Origin: Pseudonocardia sp. ICBG1293
Lineage (GTDB): Bacteria; Actinomycetota; Actinomycetes; Mycobacteriales; Pseudonocardiaceae
DNA: 64,000 nucleotides
Assembly (NCBI RefSeq): GCF_020131355.1
Contig: NZ_JAHLEL010000038.1
Coordinates: 868,001 to 932,000, forward strand
Reading direction: 5' to 3'
A program made the position numbers and the translations under genes. The notes under the pieces were generated by a model. It saw only the letters and a list, made by a program, of their open reading frames with translations, searched no databases and was not told the DNA's origin. Within the stretch, counting starts at the first letter, position 1; each line of letters opens with the position of its first letter. Of this stretch, positions 8,034 to 19,844 are shown piece after piece.

Positions 8034-9680
8034 TCAGGAGACCGACGACCCGGCGGGCATGGCCTCGAAGCGCATATCGGGGAACTTGCGCTGGATGATG
8101 TCCATCCGCCACTTGTTGGTGAACAACGCGAGGTGCTCGCCGTCGGAGTCGCGGCGCAGCACCTCGCACTCGGACTGTCCTGCCAGCTTCTCGACCGCCT
8201 CGGCGTCGACCAGACGCGCGATCTGGTACGGCAGCCGGTCGAGGGTGACCGGGGCGTTGAACTCGGTCTCCAGCCGGGTGGTGACGACGTCGAACTGCAG
8301 CGGACCGACCGCGGCCAGGACCGGTGCCTGGTCCCCGCGCAGGTCCGAGCGCAGGATCTGGATGACCGCCTCGTTGCCGAGCTGCTCGATCCCCTTGCGG
8401 AACTGCTTGTACTTGCCCGCGTCCTTCGCGCGGATCACCGCGAAGTGCTCGGGGGCGAACGCCGGGATCGACGGGAACTCGACCGGGTCGGCGGCGTAGA
8501 GGGTGTCCCCGGGGCGCAGCGCGGTGGCGTTCACCAGACCGACGATGTCGCCGGGGAACGCCTCCTCGACGGTCCTGCGCTCGGCGCCGAACACCGACTG
8601 GGCGTACTTGGTGGCGAACGGCTTCCCGGTCGTCGAGTGGGTGAGCACCATGCCGCGCTCGAACCGGCCCGAGCAGATCCGCAGGAACGCCATCCGGTCG
8701 CGGTGCGCCTTGTCCATGCCCGCCTGGACCTTGAAGATCAGCCCGGAGGTGGGCGCCTCCAGCGGGCGCTCCTCGCCCTTCACGTCGGGGCGGGGAGCGG
8801 GTGGCGGGGCCAGGTCGACCAGCGAGTCCAGCAGCCGGGCGACGCCGATGTTCGACAGCGCCGACCCGAACAGCACCGGGGTGGCCGTGCCGGAACGGAA
8901 GCCCGCCTCGTCGAAACCGGCACCGATCTCGTCGAGCAGGCCCAGCTCGTCCTGGGCGTTCTGCCAGTACTCCGGCTCCTGGGCGGCGATCGTCGCGGCG
9001 TCGACGACCTGTGCGGTCGCCTTGGTCGCGCCGCCCGCGGCCCGGGTGAACGCGGTGTACTCGCCGGTGGCGCGCTCGATGAGCCCCTTGAACTGCCCGG
9101 CGATGCCGAGCGGCCAGGTCAGCGGCATCGGGCGCAGGCCGATGGTCTGCTCCACCTCGTCCAGCAGCTCCAGGGCCTCGCGGCCGGGCCGGTCCCACTT
9201 GTTGACGAAGGTGACGATCGGGACCCCGCGCGAGCGGCAGACGTCGAAGAGCTTGAGCGTCTGCGGCTCGAGCCCCTTGGCCGCGTCGAGCAGCATGACC
9301 GCGGCGTCGACGGCGGTGAGCACCCGGTAGGTGTCCTCGGAGAAGTCGCCGTGGCCGGGGGTGTCGAGCAGGTTGATCACGCAGTCGCGGTAGGCGAACT
9401 GCAGGACCGCCGAGGACACCGAGATGCCGCGGGCGCGCTCCATCTCCATCCAGTCCGACGTGACGCCCTTGCGCCCGGACTTGCCGTGCACGGCCCCGGC
9501 GGAGTCGATGACCTCGGCGTGCAGCGCGAGGGCCTCGGTGAGCGTGGACTTGCCCGCGTCGGGGTGGGAGATCACGGCGAAGGTGCGCCGGCGCGCGGTC
9601 TCGCCGACGACGCGGGTGTCGCCGGCGGTTGCGGACGACGGGGTCGTCTCCCTCTGGGCCGCGCTCTCGGTGGTGCTCAC
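8034..9680 (-). CDS. prfC: Peptide chain release factor 3 (RF3)
   Basis: A 548-residue translational GTPase of the RF3 family, which recycles RF1 and RF2 from the ribosome after termination. The GTPase motifs are clear: G1 SHPDAGKST (about residues 38-46), G2 region RGISV, G3 DTPGH and G4 NKWD. The long EF-G/RF3-like beta-barrel and C-terminal domains follow, with FKVQAGMDKAHRDRMAFLRI and the RF3-typical VGPLQFDVV. The GTG start at 9680 is preceded by TAGAAT only 6 nt away, which suggests a leaderless transcript. Length is normal for the family. Confidence 0.95.
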   Translation of the reverse strand: MSTTESAAQRETTPSSATAGDTRVVGETARRRTFAVISHPDAGKSTLTEALALHAEVIDSAGAVHGKSGRKGVTSDWMEMERARGISVSSAVLQFAYRDCVINLLDTPGHGDFSEDTYRVLTAVDAAVMLLDAAKGLEPQTLKLFDVCRSRGVPIVTFVNKWDRPGREALELLDEVEQTIGLRPMPLTWPLGIAGQFKGLIERATGEYTAFTRAAGGATKATAQVVDAATIAAQEPEYWQNAQDELGLLDEIGAGFDEAGFRSGTATPVLFGSALSNIGVARLLDSLVDLAPPPAPRPDVKGEERPLEAPTSGLIFKVQAGMDKAHRDRMAFLRICSGRFERGMVLTHSTTGKPFATKYAQSVFGAERRTVEEAFPGDIVGLVNATALRPGDTLYAADPVEFPSIPAFAPEHFAVIRAKDAGKYKQFRKGIEQLGNEAVIQILRSDLRGDQAPVLAAVGPLQFDVVTTRLETEFNAPVTLDRLPYQIARLVDAEAVEKLAGQSECEVLRRDSDGEHLALFTNKWRMDIIQRKFPDMRFEAMPAGSSVS

Positions 9681-9686
9681 GCCCCT

Positions 9687-9692
9687 ATTCTA
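9687..9692 (-). promoter_or_regulatory. -10 box (TAGAAT) of leaderless prfC
   Basis: TAGAAT on the minus strand ends 6 nt before the prfC GTG, which places the transcription start at or next to the start codon. The box overlaps the TAG stop codon of the upstream VOC gene. Confidence 0.5.
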
Positions 9693-10088
9693 GGCGTCGC
9701 CGCCGGCACCCCCCGACGACGGCGCCCGGCTCAGGTCGGCCACACAGAAGACGTTGCCGTCGGGGTCGGCGAGGACGACGAAGTCGGGCTCGGCGGGGTA
9801 CCCGTCCCAGTCCGGCCGGGTCGCGCCCAGCGACAGCAGCCGCGCGACCTCGGTGTCCTGCTCGTCCGTGGTGTCGACCAGCAGGTCCAGGTGCAGTCGC
9901 GGCCGAGGCTCGGGCGGGGAGGCGCTGCGCATCAGGCCGAGCACCCGGTCGCCGCCGGGACCGGCCAGGGTGCGCCACGACGGGCCCGCCCACTCGTCGG
10001 AGATCTGCAGGTGCAGCGCCGCCGCCCAGAACGCGGCGGCCCGGTCGAGATCGACGACGCCGACGACCGGGAACCCGAGTCGCAGCAC
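9690..10088 (-). CDS. VOC family protein (glyoxalase-like domain)
   Basis: A 132-residue single-domain VOC protein. It begins MLRLGFPVVGVVDLDRAAAFW and has the central PRPRLHLDLLVDT strand carrying a metal-ligand His, then VLADPDGNVFCV at the C-terminal motif. This pattern matches the actinobacterial glyoxalase-like domain proteins that often have no assigned reaction. It lies between an ankyrin protein 3 bp upstream and prfC downstream on the same strand. The tight spacing suggests cotranscription with the ankyrin gene. Function unknown. Confidence 0.8.
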   Translation of the reverse strand: MLRLGFPVVGVVDLDRAAAFWAAALHLQISDEWAGPSWRTLAGPGGDRVLGLMRSASPPEPRPRLHLDLLVDTTDEQDTEVARLLSLGATRPDWDGYPAEPDFVVLADPDGNVFCVADLSRAPSSGGAGGDA

Positions 10089-10091
10089 GGC

Positions 10092-10484
10092 TCAGGTCCC
10101 GGCTTCCAGCAGCGCCCGCATATCGGCCAGGTCGAAGTGCTCGACCGTCTCCCAGGCCGACGGGGTGCCGTGGTGCGGGTCGGCGCCTGCCTCGAGCAGC
10201 GCCGTCACCGACACCGCGGAGCGCGCGAACAGCGCTGCGGCCAGCGCGGTCTGGCCGCGGTCGTTGGTGTGGTCCGGCGGTGCGCCGCGGGCCAGCAGGT
10301 CGGCGACGACGGCGTCGTGGCCGTAGTAGGCGGCCAGGATGAGCAGGGTGTCGCCCTTGGGATCGGTCAGCCCGACCGGGACGCCCGCGTCGAGGTAGGC
10401 GGCCAGCTGCTCGGCCGCGCCCTCCCGGGCCAGGTCGAACATCCGGTGTGCGAGTTCCACGGCCGCCTGGTCCACCCCCGCCAC
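10092..10484 (-). CDS. Ankyrin repeat protein
   Basis: A 130-residue protein made of about three ankyrin repeats: a G-D-T-L-L-I-L-A-A-Y-Y-G-H block, a TNDRGQTALAAALFARS block, and a GADPHHGTPSAWET block, each with the repeat-end LLxxGAxP pattern. Actinobacterial proteins of this size serve as protein-binding scaffolds; no catalytic domain is present. It stops 3 bp before the VOC gene and is divergent from ligA. The partner is unknown. Confidence 0.82.
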   Translation of the reverse strand: MAGVDQAAVELAHRMFDLAREGAAEQLAAYLDAGVPVGLTDPKGDTLLILAAYYGHDAVVADLLARGAPPDHTNDRGQTALAAALFARSAVSVTALLEAGADPHHGTPSAWETVEHFDLADMRALLEAGT

Positions 10485-10489
10485 GGTAG

Positions 10490-13072
<2,583 letters not shown>

Positions 13073-13273
13073 CGGCGCGACGGCCGCTCCGCGGCACGCC
13101 GTGCGTCACCGACCGCTCACCGGGCGTGTCCCCACCTGGCGCGGCCCGGCCGCCGGACGGCGACGTCGCCCCGCCGCGCCCACGCCCCGTCGCGGACCCG
13201 CGGGCGTGACCGCCTACTCTCGGTCGCGACAGCCGGGTCTGCCGGCGAGGGCTCACGAGGAAGCGGGGAACAG

Positions 13274-13993
13274 GTGCTGCAGGCGGCGCTCAACGGGTCT
13301 CGACCGGCGGACGCGCATCCCGCACTGCCCACGCTGGCCCGCCACCTGGCCCGCGACGCACGTGCCGTCGCCCGGCTCGGCGTCGCCTCGGTGCACGTGC
13401 ACCCGCGCGACGGCAACGGTGTGGAGTCGATCGAGCCCGCCGTCGTCGGCGACGTCGTCTCGCTGATCCGCCAGGAGGCCCCGGGCATCGAGATCGGCGT
13501 CCCGACCGGGCGCTGGATCCAACCGGACCCGAAGGACCGCGTCGAGACCGTCCTGTCCTGGGGCCGGCTCGGTTCCGGCAAGCCCGACGTGTGCGGCGTC
13601 AACGTGCACGAGCTCGGGTGGACCGAGGTCTGCCACGCCGCGTGGTCGGTCGGCATCGCCGTCGAGCTCGGCGTCTGGACCAGCGGCGACGCGGTCACCC
13701 TCCGCCAGAACGGGCTGCCGCCCGGCACCCGTCGGGTCATCGCGGAGTCCACGGTCATCGACCCGGAGACCGCCGTCGCCGAGGGCATCCGGATCCTGCG
13801 CGCGCTCGGCCAGCCCCCCGTCCCGGTGCTGCTGCACGGCGAGGAGGAGGGCGCCTGGCCGGTCCTGGAGTACGCGACCCGGGTCAACATCGACACCCGG
13901 ATAGGCTTCGAGGACGTTCTCGTGCGCCCCGACGGCTGGCTCGCGACCGGCAACGACGACCTCGTCCGCACCGCGCTGTCCATTCGCGTCTGA
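13274..13993 (+). CDS. BKACE-family enzyme (3-keto-5-aminohexanoate cleavage protein-like)
   Basis: A 239-residue TIM-barrel protein of the beta-keto acid cleavage enzyme family (DUF849). The start [19 protein letters not shown] is typical, and the zinc-site motif SVHVHPRDG (two His ligands) is near residue 46. Further conserved parts are [10 protein letters not shown] and [10 protein letters not shown]. Family members condense a beta-keto acid with acetyl-CoA to give acetoacetate and a new CoA ester; substrate specificity depends on pocket residues I cannot interpret. At 239 residues it is on the short side but appears complete. It stands alone between ligA and a convergent ACT-domain gene. 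Confidence 0.85.
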   Translation: MLQAALNGSRPADAHPALPTLARHLARDARAVARLGVASVHVHPRDGNGVESIEPAVVGDVVSLIRQEAPGIEIGVPTGRWIQPDPKDRVETVLSWGRLGSGKPDVCGVNVHELGWTEVCHAAWSVGIAVELGVWTSGDAVTLRQNGLPPGTRRVIAESTVIDPETAVAEGIRILRALGQPPVPVLLHGEEEGAWPVLEYATRVNIDTRIGFEDVLVRPDGWLATGNDDLVRTALSIRV

Positions 13994-14130
13994 CCCGGCC
14001 CCACCCGCCGCGCGCCCGGTCCGTCGACCGGGCCCGTGCCGCGTCGGCGCCCGTCGGCCGGGGTGCACCGCGCCGGTGGCCTCGCCGGGTCACGCCGTGT
14101 CATGCCGCGGCGCACGGCGCCGCACCTCCA

Positions 14131-14232
14131 CGATCGCACGAGCGGGTCGTTCGGCCCATAGGTTCGTACGAGGGGTCCGCTCGTGCGATCGGCGGCCCCG
14201 TGCGATCGGCGGCCCCGTGCGATCGGTGGCGC
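14131..14232. repeat. Intergenic inverted and tandem repeats
   Basis: In the 287-bp gap between convergent genes a 14-bp sequence (CGATCGCACGAGCG, 14131-14144) is repeated inverted at 14178-14191, with a 33-nt loop that itself holds a TCGTACGA palindrome. From 14182 a 17-bp unit, CGTGCGATCGGCGGCCC, runs in tandem three times to 14232; the last copy is diverged. It may act as a bidirectional terminator or be a dispersed intergenic repeat. Nothing in the gap looks protein-coding. Confidence 0.6.
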
Positions 14233-14280
14233 CGGTGGGCGCGGGCCGGGCGGGGAGGAGGGCAAGGGAGAGCGGGCGGG

Positions 14281-14937
14281 TCAGGCCTTCAGGACGGTCG
14301 CGACGATCCCGGACAGGTGTGCGAGCCGGGCCAGCTCCGAGGGTCGGAAGACCGGTCCACCCGGGCGGCCCACCACCAGCGTCTTCGGCGGTGCGCCGGT
14401 CCCGAACGGGGCGGCGGCCAGCTCGGTGTCCATGGCCCGCCACGGCTCGGGCACCCAGTGCCGGTCGTCGAGGGCGATCGCCCGGTCCAGCGGCAGCCAG
14501 GGGAGGTCCCCGGACCGCGTCTCGGGCGCCGCGGAACTCTCCGCGATGCGGTAGGAGCGGCCGTGCTCGCTGACCGCGACCAGTGCCCAGCCCGCGCGGA
14601 ACAGCCGCGGCACCTCGGCGGCGAGCAGGTCGAGCCCGTGGGCGTGGTCACCGGCGATCTCGTCGAGCAGCTCCAGCTCACGGTGGGTGTCCAGCTGGCC
14701 GGTGTGCGGCCGGACCGACTCCACCGACACCCCGGGCACCGACTCGGCGGCGGTGATGAGCACGTCCGGTGGCCGGTTGGTCGGCAGCTCCACGGCGATG
14801 TCGTCGACCGCCTGCCCGTCGCCGCGTTCCACGACGTCGACGCTCAGGATGTCCGCCCCCGCCCCGCCGAGGGCGGAGGCGACGGCGCCCAGGTTGCCGG
14901 GCTTGTCCGGGAGCACGACCCGGAGCAGGAACGACAC
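14281..14937 (-). CDS. ACT domain amino-acid-binding protein
   Basis: A 218-residue protein with an N-terminal ACT domain ([20 protein letters not shown], the DxPGxL pattern of ACT domains), followed by a second region of unknown fold with an aromatic-rich [20 protein letters not shown] block. The start GTG 14937 is chosen because the ACT domain begins there and GAG-rich ribosome-site sequence precedes it; the frame extends further upstream without meaning. The position next to gatC matches Rv3013 of M. tuberculosis, an ACT-domain protein. It may sense an amino acid, but ligand and target are unknown. It is divergent from gatC. Confidence 0.85.
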   Translation of the reverse strand: MSFLLRVVLPDKPGNLGAVASALGGAGADILSVDVVERGDGQAVDDIAVELPTNRPPDVLITAAESVPGVSVESVRPHTGQLDTHRELELLDEIAGDHAHGLDLLAAEVPRLFRAGWALVAVSEHGRSYRIAESSAAPETRSGDLPWLPLDRAIALDDRHWVPEPWRAMDTELAAAPFGTGAPPKTLVVGRPGGPVFRPSELARLAHLSGIVATVLKA

Positions 14938-15274
14938 GGGGTGGATCCTCTCCCTCGACCTCGGGCGCCTCGTCGGCACACGTGTGCACCGCACCGGAGC
15001 GGTGGGGGCGTTCCGGGCGGGAACGATGATCCTGCCACCCGCGGCCCCGTCGGTCACCCGCCACCCGCAGCGGGGCGTGGGCGTCCGGTCACCGGGGGGC
15101 GATCGGCCGGTGGACCGGCGGGAATAGACTCGGCGGGAGACCGGCGCGCGCGGGAGCGACCGGGTCGTGTCGGCAGCCGGACCGGCGGTCACACCGTCGT
15201 CGCCGTCGCCACCGGCACCGCCGCGGCCGTCCACCCGCCGTCGTCATCACCGGACACCATCCCAGAGGAGGGGC
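14938..15274. other. Divergent intergenic region between ACT gene and gatC
   Basis: This 337-bp gap has no convincing gene. On the ACT side it holds a perfect 12-bp palindrome GCACACGTGTGC (14976-14987), 39 bp before the ACT start, which could be an operator. On the gatC side TAGACT at 15125-15130 could be a -10 box, with a roughly 140-nt untranslated leader. I see no riboswitch fold I could name. Confidence 0.4.
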
Positions 15275-15604
15275 ATGACCGCCGATTCCGCGGAGGAGCG
15301 GACGGGCGGGGTCATCACCCGGGACGAGGTCGCACACCTCGCCCGGCTGGCCCGCCTGGCCGTCACCGACTCCGAGCTGGACACCTTCGCGTCCCAGCTC
15401 GACGTCATCATCGGGTCGGTGGCCCGGGTCGGGGAGGTCGCCGCCGACGACATCCCGCCGACCTCGCACGCCGTCCCGCTGGAGAACGTCTTCCGTCCGG
15501 ACGAGCGCCGCCCCGGCCTGAGCCAGGAGCAGGCGCTCGCCGGCGCCCCGGCCGCCGAGGACGGGCGCTTCCGCGTCCCGCGCATCCTGGGGGAGGAGCA
15601 GTGA
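15275..15604 (+). CDS. gatC: Aspartyl/glutamyl-tRNA amidotransferase subunit C
   Basis: A 109-residue GatC, the small linker subunit that stabilises GatA-GatB in the transamidosome that makes Gln-tRNA(Gln) and Asn-tRNA(Asn). The motif [19 protein letters not shown] is the GatC hallmark, with [15 protein letters not shown] in the C-terminal half. The ATG at 15275 has AGAGGAGGGG directly upstream, so the 36-residue in-frame upstream extension is rejected. Its TGA overlaps the gatA GTG (GTGA), giving a coupled operon. Confidence 0.95.
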   Translation: MTADSAEERTGGVITRDEVAHLARLARLAVTDSELDTFASQLDVIIGSVARVGEVAADDIPPTSHAVPLENVFRPDERRPGLSQEQALAGAPAAEDGRFRVPRILGEEQ

Positions 15605-17100
15605 GCGAGCTGATCCGTCTCACCGCGGCCGAGCTCGCGGAGAAGATCCACTCCCGCGAGGTCTCCGCCGTCGAGGCAGCACAGGCGCACCTGGACCGGA
15701 TCACCGCCGTCGACGGCGAGGTCCACGCCTTCCTGCACGTCGGCGCCGAGGCGGCGCTCGCGAGCGCCGCGCTGGTCGACGAGCGGATCGCGGCGGGGGA
15801 GCCCCCGGACTCCCCGCTGGCCGGGGTGCCGCTGGCGCTCAAGGACGTGTTCACCACCTCCGACATGCCCACCACGTGCGGCTCCCGGATCCTGGAGGGC
15901 TGGCAGCCGCCCTACGACGCGACGGTCACCGCGCGCCTGCGCGCGGCCGGGATCACGATCCTCGGCAAGACCAACATGGACGAGTTCGCGATGGGCTCGT
16001 CCACCGAGCACTCCGCGTACGGCGTCACCCGCAACCCGTGGGACACCACCCGGGTCCCCGGCGGCTCCGGCGGCGGGTCGGCGGCCGCGCTCGCCGCGTT
16101 CGAGGCGCCCCTGGCGATCGGTACCGACACCGGCGGCTCGATCCGCCAGCCGGCCGCGTTCACCGGCACCGTCGGCGTCAAGCCCACCTACGGGCAGGTC
16201 TCCCGGTACGGGCTGGTCGCGTGCGCGTCGTCGCTGGACCAGGGTGGGCCGTGCGCGCGCACCGTGCTCGACGCGGCGCTGCTGCACGAGGTCATCGGTG
16301 GCCACGACCCGCGCGACTCGACCTCGATCGACCGGCCGGTCCCGGCCGTCGTCGAGGCCGCGCGCCACGGCGCGACCGGCGACCTGTCCGGGCTGAAGGT
16401 CGGCGTGGTGCGCGAGCTGAGCGGCGAGGGCTACCAGCCCGGCGTGCGCTCGGCGTTCGACGCGTCGCTGCGCCGGCTGGAGAAGCTGGGCGCCGAGATC
16501 GTCGAGGTCGGCTGCCCGCACTTCGAGTACGGCATGGCCGCCTACTACCTGATCCTGCCGAGCGAGGTGTCGTCGAACCTCGCCCGGTTCGACGCCATGC
16601 GTTACGGCCTGCGTGCCGCCGAGGGCCGCTCCGCCGAGGAGGTCATGGCCCACACCCGTGAGCAGGGCTTCGGCCCCGAGGTCAAGCGCCGGATCATGCT
16701 CGGCACCTACGCCCTGTCCAGTGGGTACTACGACGCCTACTACGGCCAGGCCCAGAAGGTCCGCACGCTGATCAGCCGGGACTTCGACGCGGCGTTCGCC
16801 CAGGCCGACGTGCTCGTGTCGCCGACCGCGCCGACCGTGCCGTTCCCGATCGGGGACAAGATCGACGACCCGCTGGCCATGTACCTCAACGACCTGGCGA
16901 CCATCCCGACGAACCTGGCCGGGGTGGCCGGCATGTCGGTGCCCAACGGGATCTCCGAGGGGTTCCCGACCGGCCTGCAGATCATGGCCCCGGCGCTCGG
17001 CGAGGCCGTCATGTACCGCGTCGGGGCGGCGTTCGAAGCCGCCCGCGACGCCGACGAGGGCGGTCCGCTGATCGCGCGCGTTCCGGAGGTGACCCGGTGA
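15601..17100 (+). CDS. gatA: Asp-tRNA(Asn)/Glu-tRNA(Gln) amidotransferase subunit A
   Basis: A 499-residue amidase-signature enzyme that hydrolyses glutamine to feed ammonia to GatB. The catalytic Ser-cisSer-Lys triad is visible: Lys in [10 protein letters not shown], and the Ser residues in [13 protein letters not shown] and [32 protein letters not shown] is diagnostic for GatA. Start GTG 15601 overlaps the gatC stop, and its own stop overlaps the gatB GTG. In M. tuberculosis pfkA lies between gatA and gatB; here the two are directly joined. Confidence 0.96.
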   Translation: MSELIRLTAAELAEKIHSREVSAVEAAQAHLDRITAVDGEVHAFLHVGAEAALASAALVDERIAAGEPPDSPLAGVPLALKDVFTTSDMPTTCGSRILEGWQPPYDATVTARLRAAGITILGKTNMDEFAMGSSTEHSAYGVTRNPWDTTRVPGGSGGGSAAALAAFEAPLAIGTDTGGSIRQPAAFTGTVGVKPTYGQVSRYGLVACASSLDQGGPCARTVLDAALLHEVIGGHDPRDSTSIDRPVPAVVEAARHGATGDLSGLKVGVVRELSGEGYQPGVRSAFDASLRRLEKLGAEIVEVGCPHFEYGMAAYYLILPSEVSSNLARFDAMRYGLRAAEGRSAEEVMAHTREQGFGPEVKRRIMLGTYALSSGYYDAYYGQAQKVRTLISRDFDAAFAQADVLVSPTAPTVPFPIGDKIDDPLAMYLNDLATIPTNLAGVAGMSVPNGISEGFPTGLQIMAPALGEAVMYRVGAAFEAARDADEGGPLIARVPEVTR

Positions 17101-18602
17101 CCACCACCGAACCCGAGCTCGTGGAGTTCGACGACGTCGTCGCCCGCTTCGACCCCGTCCTGGGCATCGAGGTGCACGTCGAGCTGTCGACGAACACCAA
17201 GATGTTCTGCGGCTGCCCGACCGCGTTCGGCGCCGAGCCGAACACCCAGGTGTGCCCGGTCTGCCTCGGCCTGCCCGGTGCGCTGCCGGTGGTCAACCGG
17301 GCCGCGGTGGAGTCGGCGATCCGGATCGGCCTGGCGCTGAACTGCTCGATCGCGCCGTGGGGCCGCTTCGCCCGGAAGAACTACTTCTACCCGGACATGC
17401 CGAAGAACTTCCAGACCAGCCAGTACGACGAGCCGATCGCCGTCGACGGGTTCCTGGACCTGACCCTCGACGACGGCGAGGTCGTCCGGATCGGCATCGA
17501 GCGCGCGCACATGGAGGAGGACACCGGCAAGTCGCTGCACGTCGGCGGGGCCGACGGCCGCATCCACGGTGCCGACCACTCGCTGCTCGACTACAACCGG
17601 GCGGGCGTGCCGCTGATCGAGATCGTCACGAAGATGATCCCGGACACCGGCGCCCGCGCGCCGGAGGTGGCCCGCGCCTACGTCACCGCGCTGCGCGACC
17701 TGATCCAGTCCCTCGGCGTCTCCGACGTCCGGATGGACCAGGGCTCGATGCGCGCCGACGTCAACCTGTCGCTCTCGCCCAGGGGCGGCCCGCTGGGTAC
17801 CCGCACCGAGACGAAGAACGTCAACTCGCTGCGGTCGGTCGAGCGTGCGGTGCGGCACGAGATGAGCCGGCAGGCCGGCGTGCTCGACGCGGGCGGAGAG
17901 ATCGTCCAGGAGACCCGGCACTTCGACGAGGCGACCGGCCACACCCGTGCCGGGCGGCGCAAGGAGACCTCGGAGGACTACCGGTACTTCCCGGAGCCCG
18001 ACCTGGTCCCGATCGCCCCGTCCGCCGAGTGGGTGGAGGAGCTGCGCGGCACGCTGCCCGAGCTGCCGTGGGAGCGCCGCAGGCGCATCCAGACCGAGTG
18101 GGGCATCTCCGACGAGGAGATCCGCGACCTGGTCAACGGCGGCGCGCTGGAGCTGGTCGAGGCCACCGTCGCGGCGGGCGCGCCGTCGCAGGAGGCCCGC
18201 TCCTGGTGGGTGTCCTACCTCGCCCAGCAGGCCAACACCCGTGAGCAGGAGCTCGCCGAGCTGCCGATCACCCCGGAGCAGGTCGCCCGGGTGATCGAGC
18301 TGGTCGCGGCCGGTGAGCTGACCAACAAGCTGGCCCGCCAGGTCGTCGACGGCGTGCTCGACGGCGAGGGCGGCCCGGACGAGGTCGTCGCCTCCCGCGG
18401 GCTGAAGGTCGTCTCCGACGAGGGCGCGCTGATCGCCGCCGTCGACGCGGCGCTCGCCGAGCAGCCCGACGTCGCGGAGAAGATCCGCGGGGGCAAGGTG
18501 GCCGCGGCCGGTGCGATCGTCGGTGCGGTCATGAAGGCGACGAAGGGCCAGGCCGACGCCAAGCGGGTGCGCGAGCTGATCGTCGAGCGGGTCGGGGCCT
18601 GA
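17097..18602 (+). CDS. gatB: Asp-tRNA(Asn)/Glu-tRNA(Gln) amidotransferase subunit B
   Basis: A 501-residue GatB, which phosphorylates the glutamate or aspartate on misacylated tRNA and amidates it. Conserved blocks are [10 protein letters not shown], the zinc-site region [43 protein letters not shown] and [14 protein letters not shown]. The C-terminal YqeY-like tRNA-binding tail ends with [13 protein letters not shown]. The neighbouring gltX and tRNA-Gln near the other end of the window belong to the same process: a non-discriminating GluRS charging tRNA-Gln with Glu would need this complex. Confidence 0.96.
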   Translation: MTTTEPELVEFDDVVARFDPVLGIEVHVELSTNTKMFCGCPTAFGAEPNTQVCPVCLGLPGALPVVNRAAVESAIRIGLALNCSIAPWGRFARKNYFYPDMPKNFQTSQYDEPIAVDGFLDLTLDDGEVVRIGIERAHMEEDTGKSLHVGGADGRIHGADHSLLDYNRAGVPLIEIVTKMIPDTGARAPEVARAYVTALRDLIQSLGVSDVRMDQGSMRADVNLSLSPRGGPLGTRTETKNVNSLRSVERAVRHEMSRQAGVLDAGGEIVQETRHFDEATGHTRAGRRKETSEDYRYFPEPDLVPIAPSAEWVEELRGTLPELPWERRRRIQTEWGISDEEIRDLVNGGALELVEATVAAGAPSQEARSWWVSYLAQQANTREQELAELPITPEQVARVIELVAAGELTNKLARQVVDGVLDGEGGPDEVVASRGLKVVSDEGALIAAVDAALAEQPDVAEKIRGGKVAAAGAIVGAVMKATKGQADAKRVRELIVERVGA

Positions 18603-18603
18603 C

Positions 18604-19833
18604 CTGACCGGGGCACGGGCCCGTCGGGGCGCGAACCTGCCCCGGATCGGCGACTTCAACCAGGCGGTCGTGCTGGACGCGCTGCGGCGCGCCCGGCACG
18701 ACCTGTCCCGGGCCGAGCTGTCCACGTCCACCGGGCTGTCCGCGCAGTCGATCACCAACATCGTCCGCAGGCTGGTCGACCGTGGACTGGTGCAGGAGCG
18801 GGAGCCGGTCGCCGCGCAGGGCCGCGGCCGCCCGCCCGCTTCGCTGCGGCTGGACCCGGCCGGCAGCTATGCCGTCGGGGTGCACGTCGACCCCACGGTG
18901 ACCGCGGTCGTCCTGGTCGACCTCACCGCGGCTGTCGTGGCCGCCCGCCGCACCGTCGCCGCGTCGGCGACGACCCCGGACGAGCTGGTCGCCGCGGTCG
19001 CGGCCGCCGTGGCCGAGGTGACGGCCGGAGTGCCGCCGGACCGGGTGCTGGGGGTGGGCGTCGCGACGCCCGGCCCGGTGGACACCGGCGCGGGCGTCGT
19101 CGTCGGCGCGCCGCTGCTGCCCGGCTGGGACCGGGTCGCCCTGCGCGCCCTGGTCCGCGAGGCCACGGGACTGCCGGTGGTGATGCACAAGGACACCGCC
19201 GCGGCCGCCGTCGGCGAGCTGTGGCACGACCCCGACCCGGCCGATTTCGTCTTCCTCTACCTGGACACCGGGCTCGGGGCCGGGTTCGTGGTGGGCGGTG
19301 AGCTGCTGCCGGGCAGCACCGACAACGCCGGCGAGATCGGACACCTCGCCGTGGCCCCGGACGGGCCGCCGTGCCACTGCGGTCAGCCCGGCTGCGTCGG
19401 CCCTTCGGGGATGCCCCGCACCCTGGTGACCGAGGCGGCCGCGGCCGGGGTGCTCGACCCGCTGCCGCACGACGCCACGGACCGCCGGGTGGACGCCGCT
19501 TTCAGCACCCTGTGCGCGCGGGCCGCCGCCGACCCGGTCGCGCACGGCATCCTCGCCCGCAGCGCCGGGCGGATCGCGCGGGCCGCGGTGACCCTGTGCA
19601 ACGTGCTGGACGTCGGGGCCGTCGTCCTCGGCGGACCGGCGTGGTCGCGGACCGCACCGGTGTTCCTGCCGATCGTGCGCGACGTCGTCACGGCCACCAC
19701 CGAGGCCCGGCAGGTGCACGAGGTCGACGTGCGGGGCAGCGCCCTGGGCGACGACGCCGCGGTCGTCGGCGCCGCCTGTCTGGTCCTGGAGCACGCGTTC
19801 TCCGCGCGCCCGGCGACGCTGCTGATCCGCTGA
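18604..19833 (+). CDS. ROK family transcriptional regulator
   Basis: A regulator with an N-terminal winged helix-turn-helix (RAELSTSTGLSAQSITNIVRR) and a C-terminal ROK sugar-kinase-like domain. ROK features: the glycine-rich GVGVATPGPVD, GEIGHLAV (ExGH), and the zinc motif C-H-C-G-Q-P-G-C. GTG 18670 starts cleanly, but the conserved pre-HTH stretch GANLPRIGDFNQ lies in frame upstream, so CTG 18604, one base after the gatB stop, is proposed as the start (409 residues). It faces the sugar ABC and alpha-mannosidase genes, so it probably represses them in response to a sugar. The start codon is uncertain; the family is not. Confidence 0.85.
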   Translation: MTGARARRGANLPRIGDFNQAVVLDALRRARHDLSRAELSTSTGLSAQSITNIVRRLVDRGLVQEREPVAAQGRGRPPASLRLDPAGSYAVGVHVDPTVTAVVLVDLTAAVVAARRTVAASATTPDELVAAVAAAVAEVTAGVPPDRVLGVGVATPGPVDTGAGVVVGAPLLPGWDRVALRALVREATGLPVVMHKDTAAAAVGELWHDPDPADFVFLYLDTGLGAGFVVGGELLPGSTDNAGEIGHLAVAPDGPPCHCGQPGCVGPSGMPRTLVTEAAAAGVLDPLPHDATDRRVDAAFSTLCARAAADPVAHGILARSAGRIARAAVTLCNVLDVGAVVLGGPAWSRTAPVFLPIVRDVVTATTEARQVHEVDVRGSALGDDAAVVGAACLVLEHAFSARPATLLIR

Positions 19834-19844
19834 GGCCGGGCCGG

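Noticed and set aside
14182-14232. Possible CRISPR-like array
   Set aside because: The 17-bp units are directly adjacent with no spacers, and no cas genes are present. No CRISPR array was seen anywhere in the window.
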